Shown: in pieces, positions 14,956 through 23,692 of the stretch
Position numbering within the stretch: position 1 is the stretch's first letter
Layout of the letters: every line of letters begins with the position of its first letter
Assembly: GCA_013334745.1 (NCBI GenBank)
Contig: JAAXWY010000013.1
Location: 1-53,414 of the forward strand
Source of the DNA: Coriobacteriia bacterium
GTDB taxonomy: Bacteria; Actinomycetota; Coriobacteriia; Anaerosomatales; JAAXUF01
Length of the DNA: 53,414 nucleotides
Direction: 5' to 3'
The notes under the pieces: model-generated
Database searches by the model: none
Seen by the model: only the letters and a program-made list of their open reading frames with translations
What the model was told of the DNA's origin: nothing
Position numbers and translations under genes: made by a program

Positions 14956-17900
14956 CTACGGGGTCAGGCTCCACGTCAGTCCGAGGCTGCCACCATTCGT
15001 AACGGTGACCACATCGGCGAGCGTGATGTTGCTCTTGCGCTGGTAGTACTGGGTCAGCGACGACGGAGTGGTGCCCGTCGCACGCAGCTTATAGGAGCCA
15101 CCGGAGGCCAACGTCATCGAGAACTGCCCCGAGGCGTTCGTGAAGACGCTCTTCACATACGAGCCCCCACTGGTGAATGCAGTGACGACCACCCTGTTTT
15201 GCGGGGTGCCGTTCGCAGTCACGGTGCCGGTGATCGTCGTCGATGCCGGCGGGGCCGGCGGCGCCAGATCGCTCGAGACCGTGAGTGTCGAGTCTTGCGT
15301 CACGGTGACCACCGAGGCACTCGTGATCGTCGACGCGTGGTCGTAGTACTGCTGCAGGCTCGACGGAGTGATGTTGGTGAATCGCAGGTGGTACGTGCCA
15401 GGTGCAAGCCCGGTCATGGTGTAGCGGCCGGTCGCATCAGTGAACACGCCCTTGACCGAGGTGTCGGTGGTCGCATTGAACGCGGTCACCACGGCCCGAT
15501 TGATTGGGACCGCATTGTTCGTGATTACTCCGGTCACGGTGCCGGAACGGGCTGGGGTGGTGGCTTCGGCGGAAGCTCCGGTCGCCGACTCACCGCCCGC
15601 GTTGTACGCGAACACGGTGTAGATGTAGTGCGTCGCCCCGGCGACATTGGTGTCGATGAAGCTCTCACCGGCAACCGTCCGCAGCTTGGGGCCAAGCTGG
15701 CCAACCGTCGTCGACCGGTAGACGTTGTAGCCGGCAGGAGAGCCGGTGGCCGCGCCCCACGCAAGGTTGACCTGCGTGAAGCCGACAGGCGTCGCGGTCA
15801 GGGCGCCCGGCGCGCTCGGCGGATCGATCGGCGTCTGAGCCATCACGATCGGCGTTGCCCAACCGGACGCGCCGGCGACGTTGTACGACGCGATGCGGTA
15901 GTTGTACATGCTGGACGGATCGGCACTCGTGTCGGTCCACGACGCCGCGCCCCACGTGGTCAACAGACCGCACTCTGCACTCGTTGGGACACCGACGGGA
16001 GCCCACGCGGTGAGTGAGCCGTCGGCATTGACCGTCTGCCGCTCGATGAGGAAGCCGGTCTCGTTATCCGCGATATCGTCCCAGGTCAGCGTGACCGTAC
16101 GCGAGGTCGTGCCAAAGACCTTGGGGTTCATCGGCGTCATGGGCAGGTCGACCGGCGTCTGCGCGTCAACGACGTTGGAGAGCGTCGAGCCCGCGGAGTT
16201 GTACGCCGCCACCTTGTAGCCGTAGGTCTTGGCCACGTTGAGCGCCTCATGCGTGAATGTGTTGACAGCACCGTCGACGAGCGCGATTCGATCCCACGAA
16301 GCGGTGTCCTCACTCACCCCGTAGCGCACCCAGACCTCGTAGCCGTCAGCGCCTTCGACCGGGTTCCAGTCGAGCTGCAAAGCGAACGGGTTGCCGATCG
16401 TCTGGCCGAGAATGAGGTTCCCCGGAGGGCTGCTCACGGTTATCTCGGGCGGAGTCGGCGGGGTGATGACCCCACTACGAGCGACATCGAACGTGTACGG
16501 TGCGCCCATACCTGTCTTGAGCCACGCCGCGTAGGCGAGCCCGCCCCAGTTGTCCTCGAGTGCAGCGCCGTCGAGATCCGTCGTGTTCGCGAAGTCGAGG
16601 GCAGGGTTCTCGGACAGGTAGTTGGGAATGTTGGGGTAGTTGCCCGAGAGGAGACTCGGCGGACCCTGCGGCCTCGGTGACGAAGCCGGCTGATCGTCCT
16701 TGAGCATCTCCATGAACTCACGGGTCTGGGACTGGTACTGCATCTTCGCGACAGCAGCGAGCTGCTGCCCTGGCGTGGAGGTGAAGCGATACGTGAGCGT
16801 GTCGACATTGGATGCGAAACGCGTCATGTCGGTGTAGGGAGTCACGCCCGTCTTCACGAGCTCGTCGGTGTAGTTGATGAACTTCACGCCAGCGGCCTCA
16901 TAGGCTGCCGACTCGAAGCCCGACGGTGGGATGCGGTTGTCGAACACGACCACGGGGTTGAGCAGGTCGGGTGACTCGATGTACTCGCCATCGAGATCCA
17001 CATCGGAACCGGTGACCTTCTCATAGATCATGGCTTCATCAGCCGAGGTGATCGTCGTTGAAGTGGCGCGGCTGTCGACAAGGACCGCCGTGGAATCGTT
17101 GTACTCGCCGGACTCGAACTTCGACACGCCCTCGGTGTCGATCACGTTGAGATAGACCCACATCCGACGACCGTCGGGATAGCCGCTCGGCACACGGTGG
17201 CCGGTGTTGTTGGTGACCGTGACTTTGACCTCATAGGTGCCTGGCGACACCTCAACCGGAATGCTCGCGTCGATGCTGACCGCTTCGCGCATGGAGAGCT
17301 GCGTATTGCGCGTGGTGCGGTCCCACATGCTGGAACGATCCGACATCATGCCCGGGAACAGGCGTGTGTCGCCGCCCGTCGGGGCGCCGACGACCTCGAG
17401 ATCGACCTCGGGGTAGAGCACCTTCATCATCTGCGGTAGGTGCATGTTGGCGCCTGCGAACTTATGGAATGCGGTACCACCGTCGGGGTTGCGGTCCTTT
17501 CCGTACGGGAAGTAGCCCGTGAAGAGCGGGTCCGGGTTCAGCGCCACCGGTGCGGCGTCACTGTACTCGTGCTTCATCTTGGGCATGTGGCAGTCCTGGC
17601 AGCGCTTGTCGCCACCGACCACCGCGAGCGAGGCGTCGGTCTTGCCGACGGTGCCGTCGCTGTTCAGGTCCTTGCCCCAGTCGCTGTACTTCCACTCGGT
17701 GTACGTGCGCTGCTCGGGCATGCCCGTACCGATCGGCACGGTGAGTTCATGGCATGCGCCACAGAACTCGCTTGAGGACTGGTAGTCGGCCTTCACGGTC
17801 GGGTGTTCGATGGAGATCGACTGCGCGTTGTAATCCTTCTGACCCAACTCGTTGCGCGGAACGTCTGCCGGCTCCTCGAACACCGGAGCGATCGAGCCAT

Positions 17901-18804
17901 CGGGGTTATACGCGTACTCCTGGCCGAGCGAGTTGTACTTGGGCAGGCCAAGAGCGATTCGCTTGCTGTCAGTCAGCATCTTGGCTGCAGCCGGCCAACC
18001 CGCGGGGTACACGGAGTAGATCTGGCCGGTGTAGCTCGTTCCGGCATTCGGCGCCTCGCCGTAGGTCGTCTCAACCGAGCCGCCGCGCGGGCCACCGTAC
18101 GTCATGCCGTCCATGTACTGCAGCGTCGCATCGCCGAGAGGATCGCCGGCCGATGGGCCCTGCGGGTACGGGGTGCCACTGTGCGGCCAGTCGTAGACGC
18201 CACCCAGCAGATTGAACGCGGCATCTGTCGACGGGAACGACGAGCCGGGGACCGTGTTCATAGTGGCGCCGCCGATAACGCGATGGCACGCCTCGCACAA
18301 GATCCCCTCGTCGTCGGTGGAGAGCAGGATGCTGTGCATCATGGTGCCGCCTTGCGCGTCACCATTGAGCTTGGGGTTGAAGCGGCCCGACTGCCACCCG
18401 TTGGGGCTGTGACACCGGAAACACAGGTTACCGGCACCGGGAACGGCGTCGTTGACGATGAGCTCATTGGCCCGGAAGATCGGATCTCGGGCCGCCGAAG
18501 CCATGTTGGTCCCGGCCCAGTTGCCGCCGTGCCCGACGTTCTGGTCAACCGAGCCACCGTGGCACGCGAGGCAGGTGACCGCGAACTCGAACACGTTGTA
18601 CGGGGCCGGGAATGTGATGTTGCCCAGCTCCTGCTCCTGCGTGCCGGGCATCGGCATCGCACTTCTGCTGGGACTGGGCGGCGTCTTCGACGGGACATCC
18701 GCGAATGCCGGCGTCACGCTGAATACCAGCGCGAACACCAGCGCAAGGGACGTCGCGCGACGCAAGACACGCCTCTTGCCCCTTGATCGACTGTAGGTGG
18801 TCAT
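14956..18804 (-). CDS. Exported pentaheme c-type cytochrome with Fn3 and C-terminal beta-sandwich domains
   Basis: 1,282 residues with a basic N-terminus and signal peptide ending near A-F-A-D. Five CxxCH sites, CLACH (78-82), CFRCH (128-132), CEACH (170-174), CGACH (348-352) and CQDCH (402-406), predict five covalent hemes. About residues 500-760 form a large beta-rich middle region. Three Fn3-like domains lie at about 770-1070, then two carboxypeptidase-regulatory-like repeats at about 1080-1282. A dockerin-like acidic loop (DLNSDGTVGKTD) sits near 379-390. The combination suggests extracellular or wall-exposed electron transfer or redox catalysis; the partner is unknown. A GGGAGGG Shine-Dalgarno precedes the ATG. 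It lies 39 nt downstream of the next gene and is probably cotranscribed with it. Its terminal domain is shared with the giant FG-GAP protein. Confidence 0.88.
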   Translation of the reverse strand: MTTYSRSRGKRRVLRRATSLALVFALVFSVTPAFADVPSKTPPSPSRSAMPMPGTQEQELGNITFPAPYNVFEFAVTCLACHGGSVDQNVGHGGNWAGTNMASAARDPIFRANELIVNDAVPGAGNLCFRCHSPNGWQSGRFNPKLNGDAQGGTMMHSILLSTDDEGILCEACHRVIGGATMNTVPGSSFPSTDAAFNLLGGVYDWPHSGTPYPQGPSAGDPLGDATLQYMDGMTYGGPRGGSVETTYGEAPNAGTSYTGQIYSVYPAGWPAAAKMLTDSKRIALGLPKYNSLGQEYAYNPDGSIAPVFEEPADVPRNELGQKDYNAQSISIEHPTVKADYQSSSEFCGACHELTVPIGTGMPEQRTYTEWKYSDWGKDLNSDGTVGKTDASLAVVGGDKRCQDCHMPKMKHEYSDAAPVALNPDPLFTGYFPYGKDRNPDGGTAFHKFAGANMHLPQMMKVLYPEVDLEVVGAPTGGDTRLFPGMMSDRSSMWDRTTRNTQLSMREAVSIDASIPVEVSPGTYEVKVTVTNNTGHRVPSGYPDGRRMWVYLNVIDTEGVSKFESGEYNDSTAVLVDSRATSTTITSADEAMIYEKVTGSDVDLDGEYIESPDLLNPVVVFDNRIPPSGFESAAYEAAGVKFINYTDELVKTGVTPYTDMTRFASNVDTLTYRFTSTPGQQLAAVAKMQYQSQTREFMEMLKDDQPASSPRPQGPPSLLSGNYPNIPNYLSENPALDFANTTDLDGAALEDNWGGLAYAAWLKTGMGAPYTFDVARSGVITPPTPPEITVSSPPGNLILGQTIGNPFALQLDWNPVEGADGYEVWVRYGVSEDTASWDRIALVDGAVNTFTHEALNVAKTYGYKVAAYNSAGSTLSNVVDAQTPVDLPMTPMNPKVFGTTSRTVTLTWDDIADNETGFLIERQTVNADGSLTAWAPVGVPTSAECGLLTTWGAASWTDTSADPSSMYNYRIASYNVAGASGWATPIVMAQTPIDPPSAPGALTATPVGFTQVNLAWGAATGSPAGYNVYRSTTVGQLGPKLRTVAGESFIDTNVAGATHYIYTVFAYNAGGESATGASAEATTPARSGTVTGVITNNAVPINRAVVTAFNATTDTSVKGVFTDATGRYTMTGLAPGTYHLRFTNITPSSLQQYYDHASTITSASVVTVTQDSTLTVSSDLAPPAPPASTTITGTVTANGTPQNRVVVTAFTSGGSYVKSVFTNASGQFSMTLASGGSYKLRATGTTPSSLTQYYQRKSNITLADVVTVTNGGSLGLTWSLTP

Positions 18805-18843
18805 GTCGGTCCCTCCCCTTCCGTGGTGCCGGTGCGGGCTTGC

Positions 18844-19611
18844 TTACTGTGCGATCGGAAGCCACAGCGTCCCCTCGAACGCTGCGGTTCCCGAGTAGAC
18901 CCCCGTGCGGGCGGTGATGGCGCCAGGTGCGTAGGCGCCAAGCAGCGCAAGATCGGCTTGAACCGTGTCTTCCGAAGCGAGCATCTCGTGCGTGGAGTAC
19001 GCCGAGAGCGTCCCCTTGAGTGCGGGCGGCCCGCCATTCGCGTCGGTGCCTGGCACCAAACGCCACGACCCCCGGAGGTAGTACGTGCCGGGCGTGGTCC
19101 CTACAGGCGCATCGTCAGAAGCGGTGAACTGGGAGAGGCTGACCGTGAAGCGAGCCGTCTCGCCTTGCTCGGAGGTAGCGACCGCTTCAAACACCCGGTC
19201 GTGGACAAGCTCCCCCTCCGAGGAATCAGCGGTCGTTCCCTTCGCGCGCACACGCGCGCTCGATAGTTTCCATGCCGTCAGGTTCGCCGTGGCCGCAGTC
19301 GAGTGAGCGGGAAGTGCGACCGCCTGAATCGGCTGACTGGCCAAGAGGCGCGGCGTGAGCCGGTCAACGAGAGACCGCACCGGCTGTGTGTCGGGCACGG
19401 TCGCGGCGAGCTCGACTGTGCTCGCGCTCTCTCGACCGCCCAGACCCGGCTGATCAACCGACCGCGCGCGGGGGCCGCTCGCGAGATTCATGGAGTGGAA
19501 TCCGGCCGCAATCAGCAGCACGCCCGCTATCACCGCAACGGCGATGTAGCGCCCAGCCCCCCTGATTGTCCTGGCACTCTGCCTCACGCGGCACCCCATC
19601 CCACACACCAT
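18844..19611 (-). CDS. Unrecognised exported or membrane-anchored protein upstream of the cytochrome
   Basis: About 255 residues. The start is uncertain: ATG 19611 and ATG 19599 are both possible, and the longer upstream frame reads like noncoding sequence. A single hydrophobic segment (RYIAVAVIAGVLLIAAGF) follows a basic N-terminus and suits a signal anchor. The rest looks extracytoplasmic and beta-rich, with the motif GTYYLRGSWRL. I do not recognise the family. The 39-nt gap to the pentaheme cytochrome suggests one operon and possibly a role in its assembly, anchoring or electron input; this is inference. Confidence 0.65.
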   Translation of the reverse strand: MVCGMGCRVRQSARTIRGAGRYIAVAVIAGVLLIAAGFHSMNLASGPRARSVDQPGLGGRESASTVELAATVPDTQPVRSLVDRLTPRLLASQPIQAVALPAHSTAATANLTAWKLSSARVRAKGTTADSSEGELVHDRVFEAVATSEQGETARFTVSLSQFTASDDAPVGTTPGTYYLRGSWRLVPGTDANGGPPALKGTLSAYSTHEMLASEDTVQADLALLGAYAPGAITARTGVYSGTAAFEGTLWLPIAQ

Positions 19612-19825
19612 CGCGCGGATGCCGACAGAGCCGAGGGCCCCAATTCCCCTCGGTATGGACGCGACCGGCATCGCGATAGTTGGTTGGATACCCCGAATTT
19701 CGCTTACGCTAACCATCGGCAACATCACCCGCTCACTACCATCGCTTGCCATCTCTCATCGGGTGATGGCGGCTACACTCTTCTCGGATGTGCTCATTGT
19801 CGTGACGACTGATCGGAGCTTTCTG

Positions 19826-21784
19826 GTGACCCCGAATTCGCGACCCATCGACCCAGCCAACTTCGACCCCGCAGTCCCCGCCGCCGATGACTTCTTCCGC
19901 CACGTCAACGGCGGCTGGCTCGACGCCCATCCGGTGCCCGCCGAGTACGGCGCTTACGGTGCATTCCACGAGGTCAGCGAACGCAACCAGGAGCTTCAAC
20001 ACGAGATCTTCAAGCGTGTGGCGGAGGCCGCGGATGCGAGCGACTCGGCAAGCCGCATGGTGGGCGACTACTACGCCGCTGCAATGGACGAGAGCGCTAT
20101 CGAGCGGGCCGGCGTAACACCGCTTGAGCCGTGGCTTGCCCGCATCGGCGCAGCACACGATCTGTCGGCGGTTCGTGTCGTCACGCGGGACCTCGCCAAG
20201 ACCGGCATCAGCGCGTTCTTCTCGGCGGGCGTGGCCCCTGACTTCGAGAACTCCATGTCCTACCTGGTCTACCTCGGCCAGGGCGGTCTTGGCCTGCCGG
20301 AACGGGACTACTACCTTCGCGACGACGAGCGCTCGTCGGCCCTTCGCGCCGCATACGCCGCACATATCGAGCGGCAGTTCGTGAACCTCGGGGAAGACGA
20401 GGCGAGCGCCGCGCAGATCGCGGCTCGGATCGTCGCGTTCGAGACGCGCCTGGCCGAAGCGTCCTACCCCGCCGAGAAGATGCGTGACGTGACGCTGACG
20501 CTCAACCGCGTCGACGCATCGGCGCTCGACGGGTTCATGCCGGGCTTCGGGCTCTCGGGCTTCACGGCTGAGCTCGGCAACACCCTGCCAACCGTCTGCG
20601 TCGACAACCCGGGATTCTTCGAGGCGCTTGAGCCCACACTCGCCGAGACTCCCGTCGAGACGCTGCGAGACTACCTGCGATGGAATCTCGTGCGCGCGTG
20701 CGCGGGAACACTGAGTGCGGCCTTCGTCGATGAGGCGTTCGACTTCTACGGGCGCACTCTCGGTGGGCAGCAGGAGCAGCGACCTCGGTGGAAGCGCGTG
20801 CTCGATGCCGCTGGTGCCGATATCGGCGAGCAGGTCGCCCAGCTCTACGTGGCAGAGGCGTTCTCGGAGGATGCGAAGCACCGGTGCGAGGCGATGGTGG
20901 AGCACCTGTTCTCGGCGATGGGCGGAGCGATTCGGGGCGCGGAGTGGATGAGCGCGACGACCAAGGAGCGGGCGCTCGCCAAGCTCGCAGGATTCTCGTA
21001 CAAGATCGGCTATCCCGATACCTGGCGCGACTACTCCAGGCTCTCGATCACGCGCGACTCCTACGCGGCGAACCGACTGGCCGCTTCGCGGTTCGAGTTC
21101 GAGCGGGAGATGGACCGACTCGAGGAGCCGGTCGATTCAGCGGAGTGGGCCATGCCCGCTCATCAGATCAACGCCTACTATCACCCGCTCCTCAACGAGA
21201 TCGTGTTCCCTGCCGGCATTCTGCAGCCGCCGTTCTTCCATGCCGACGCCGACGACGCGGTGAACTACGGTGCGATCGGGGCCGTTATCGGGCACGAGAT
21301 CACCCACGGCTTCGACGATCAGGGCAGCCACTTCGACGAGAACGGCTCGCTGAGGGACTGGTGGAGCGAGACCGACCGAACCGAGTTCGATCGCCGCGCC
21401 GCCGTGCTCGTCGCCCAGGCCGATGAGTACGAGGTCGCCGACGAGCTGCACCTCAATGGGCGGCTCACGCTTGGCGAGAACATCGCTGATCTGGGCGGTC
21501 TATCCGTCTCACTCGCTGCACTTCGTGAAGCCGGCGGGCTGACGGCTGAGCCGATCGATGGTTTCACGCCTCTCCAGCGCTTCTTCCTGTCATGGGCCAC
21601 GGTCTGGCGCACGAACTACACCGCCGAGTACGCGCGCCTGCTCGTCAACGTCGATCCGCACTCGCCAGCGCGCTACCGAGTCAACGCGCCCCTGCGCAAC
21701 ACACCGGCGTTCCTCGAGGCGTTCTCGATCAAGCCCGGGTCGCGGATGGCATTGCCGGCCGAGGACCGAGCACACATCTGGTAG
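19826..21784 (+). CDS. M13 (neprilysin/PepO-type) metallopeptidase
   Basis: 652 residues from a GTG start with GGAG eight bases upstream. The upstream in-frame extension was rejected because it lacks family similarity, whereas the protein proper begins with the M13 N-terminal pattern F-F-R-H-V-N-G-G-W. The zinc site is H-E-I-T-H at 490-494, with E-N-I-A-D at 551-555 giving the third ligand and the supporting Asp. N-A-Y-Y-H-P and E-I-V-F-P-A-G-I-L-Q-P-P are the family substrate-cleft signatures. Length matches bacterial PepO. No signal peptide is seen, so it is probably cytoplasmic. Its last 18 bases, including the stop, recur at 23643-23660. Confidence 0.93.
   Translation: MTPNSRPIDPANFDPAVPAADDFFRHVNGGWLDAHPVPAEYGAYGAFHEVSERNQELQHEIFKRVAEAADASDSASRMVGDYYAAAMDESAIERAGVTPLEPWLARIGAAHDLSAVRVVTRDLAKTGISAFFSAGVAPDFENSMSYLVYLGQGGLGLPERDYYLRDDERSSALRAAYAAHIERQFVNLGEDEASAAQIAARIVAFETRLAEASYPAEKMRDVTLTLNRVDASALDGFMPGFGLSGFTAELGNTLPTVCVDNPGFFEALEPTLAETPVETLRDYLRWNLVRACAGTLSAAFVDEAFDFYGRTLGGQQEQRPRWKRVLDAAGADIGEQVAQLYVAEAFSEDAKHRCEAMVEHLFSAMGGAIRGAEWMSATTKERALAKLAGFSYKIGYPDTWRDYSRLSITRDSYAANRLAASRFEFEREMDRLEEPVDSAEWAMPAHQINAYYHPLLNEIVFPAGILQPPFFHADADDAVNYGAIGAVIGHEITHGFDDQGSHFDENGSLRDWWSETDRTEFDRRAAVLVAQADEYEVADELHLNGRLTLGENIADLGGLSVSLAALREAGGLTAEPIDGFTPLQRFFLSWATVWRTNYTAEYARLLVNVDPHSPARYRVNAPLRNTPAFLEAFSIKPGSRMALPAEDRAHIW
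21767..21784. repeat. 18-bp direct repeat, copy 1 (end of the M13 gene)
   Basis: CGAGCACACATCTGGTAG encodes the last codons and stop of the M13 peptidase. It is identical to 23643-23660. The two copies enclose exactly one gene, the exported beta-propeller protein. Confidence 0.7.
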
Positions 21785-21823
21785 GCGTTACCGCCTGAGC
21801 CCGCCTTACGACCGGGCGACGCG

Positions 21824-23494
21824 TCAGTGCACCGTCACTGTGTTCGAGAGCGGGCCCTGCGTCGAGGCGTGCCACGTGCTGGCTGCAGAGACCGCGCGGA
21901 ACTTCCACTTACCGGTCTGGGTGAGTTTGATGCGGCGCGAGTAGCGCCAACGAAGCGGATCGAGCGTGACGGAGGTGAAACCTTTCGAGCGGTATCTGCC
22001 GCGCTCGTAGCGCAGTCGCTCGATGCGATACGTCTCGGCGCCGCGGAGCATCTGGTGGGAGCCTGCGACGGTGACGTACTTGTTGCGCGCGATCCGCGTG
22101 GCGGAGACCGTCGGCTTCGAGAACCCCTGGCGCACATTGACGGCAATCGGGGCGCTCATACCCGATACGTGCCGGGCGGCGGTGGGAATCGGTCCGGCCG
22201 CGCCCCTGTAGACGGCGCGATAACGTGCCGAGACCGTAAGCTGCGGGCTTGTCCACGAATACGCGCCAGACGCGCTTGTCGGTGTCGCCGTACCGGTTAT
22301 CGACGTCCAGTTCGAGCCGCCGTCATGCGACGCCTCGAATGTGACGACGCCCCCCGCGACCGGCAGTTCCTCGTCCGTGACAACGCCTTGGAGTACGACC
22401 GCGGCGCCGTAGTTCGCCGTGGGGACTGCGGCAAGCGTCACCGCTGGTGCAAGCACGCGGCCCACGAGGAGGTCGTTGCCGCCGGTACTAGGCGCCGCGA
22501 CGGCGAGCCGCCCGCCGGAGTACGCGACCGCCGTGACCGAGGCGTAGCTGCCAAGCCCTATCGCTGAGTACGTACCTGCGCCCGGGTTGTAGAGCGAGAA
22601 CGGGGACAGCACTAGGATGTTTGGGCCGGCCAGCGCCCCGTGCGATACGCCGGACAGCGCGACGGAGCGATTCGTTCGCTCCTCGTAGCGTTCGAGCGCC
22701 GGAGCACTCGGAACCGATACAAGCAGGTACTGACCGTCGAAGTCCTCGAGTGATGTCCGCGTCTCGACCGGCCCTCTGCCATATGGGGTCTCGGCATCGG
22801 GGAGCCATGTGTACATGTCGATACGGCCCGCTCCCTCAATCGTTGGCACCCCGAGGAACGCGAGAGCTGTTCCATGGACGCGCGGCGCCAACCGGGCGCC
22901 GGCGGGTACGTTCGTCCTGCCGAGAGAGTCGGCGATGTCGTCGTTGGACACGATGACGCGCGCTGCGGTGCTGGTACCCAAGTCGCGTTCCCATATCTCG
23001 GGCTGGGCCGTGGCGATTCGTGAGGCCCACACGACGCGGTCACCCCAGACATCGGGCTGCCCCAGATCACTGTCATTTCCGATGCGGTAGGGCGAGATGA
23101 CAGCGTCGCTTCCGGTCTTGATGTTGTAGGCATGAATCGCCCACGCCGAGCTGGTCGCGGGGTTGTTGTCGTGATCGTTATGCACGCCAACGTAGACGAT
23201 CGTGTTGCCGTGGATCGCAGGCGATAACGCTGAATCGCAGGTACCCGTGATCGTGGTGGTGGCATCCATCGCCGGGTCGTACCACACGATCGAAGTGCCG
23301 ACCCGATATGCGACGACGCCCGTATCGGAGACGTCGATGTCCTGCGCGGAACCGTGCATTGCGGCGTGGCGGACTGACGTGAGCTGGGCGGTGCTCTTGA
23401 CGCTGGGCGTCACCGCAGCAGACGCGGCTGTCGCCGTTGCGACGAGCAGGCCAACCAGCACAAGATACGTTGCCACGCGATGCCGACAAAACAT
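21824..23494 (-). CDS. Exported beta-propeller protein with Ig-like domain
   Basis: 556 residues. The start ATG at 23494 has AAGGGAGG upstream and opens a clean signal peptide (MFCRHRVATYLVLVG...ASA); longer in-frame starts would bury it. Residues about 40-340 carry TolB/YncE-like propeller strands (DIDVSDTGVVAYRVG, then Y-V-G-V-H and W-A-I-H-A-Y-N). An Ig-like domain follows at about 350-450 (VTFEASHDGGSNWTSITG). The C-terminal 100 residues end in a basic beta-rich module with Y-R-I-E-R-L-R-Y. The role is unknown, probably surface binding. It is convergent with the M13 gene and bracketed by 18-bp direct repeats. Confidence 0.75.
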   Translation of the reverse strand: MFCRHRVATYLVLVGLLVATATAASAAVTPSVKSTAQLTSVRHAAMHGSAQDIDVSDTGVVAYRVGTSIVWYDPAMDATTTITGTCDSALSPAIHGNTIVYVGVHNDHDNNPATSSAWAIHAYNIKTGSDAVISPYRIGNDSDLGQPDVWGDRVVWASRIATAQPEIWERDLGTSTAARVIVSNDDIADSLGRTNVPAGARLAPRVHGTALAFLGVPTIEGAGRIDMYTWLPDAETPYGRGPVETRTSLEDFDGQYLLVSVPSAPALERYEERTNRSVALSGVSHGALAGPNILVLSPFSLYNPGAGTYSAIGLGSYASVTAVAYSGGRLAVAAPSTGGNDLLVGRVLAPAVTLAAVPTANYGAAVVLQGVVTDEELPVAGGVVTFEASHDGGSNWTSITGTATPTSASGAYSWTSPQLTVSARYRAVYRGAAGPIPTAARHVSGMSAPIAVNVRQGFSKPTVSATRIARNKYVTVAGSHQMLRGAETYRIERLRYERGRYRSKGFTSVTLDPLRWRYSRRIKLTQTGKWKFRAVSAASTWHASTQGPLSNTVTVH

Positions 23495-23642
23495 CGGACG
23501 CCTCCCTTGTCCACCTATGGGTAGCCGCTGCGCGCCCCATCGCACTGCGGCAGCTCTACGACGTGTATCGTCACGCCCAGCCGATCGGTTGAGCGCTGAG
23601 GACATACCATGCGATTTCGGACCCAGCCAACGGGCACTGTCT

Positions 23643-23660
23643 CGAGCACACATCTGGTAG
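23643..23660. repeat. 18-bp direct repeat, copy 2 (upstream of the thymidylate-synthase-like gene)
   Basis: An exact second copy of CGAGCACACATCTGGTAG, 33 bp before the start of the thymidylate-synthase-like gene and outside any convincing coding region. Similarity stops abruptly on both sides, so this is an isolated remnant or target duplication rather than a longer homology. Confidence 0.7.
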
Positions 23661-23692
23661 TGTCGGCGGCAGGCGACTTGGGGAGGTCGAAC

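Noticed and set aside
19746-19779. Promoter TTGCCA ... TACACT before the M13 gene
   Set aside because: The spacing is 22 bp, too long for a normal housekeeping promoter. Only the -10-like hexamer is plausible.
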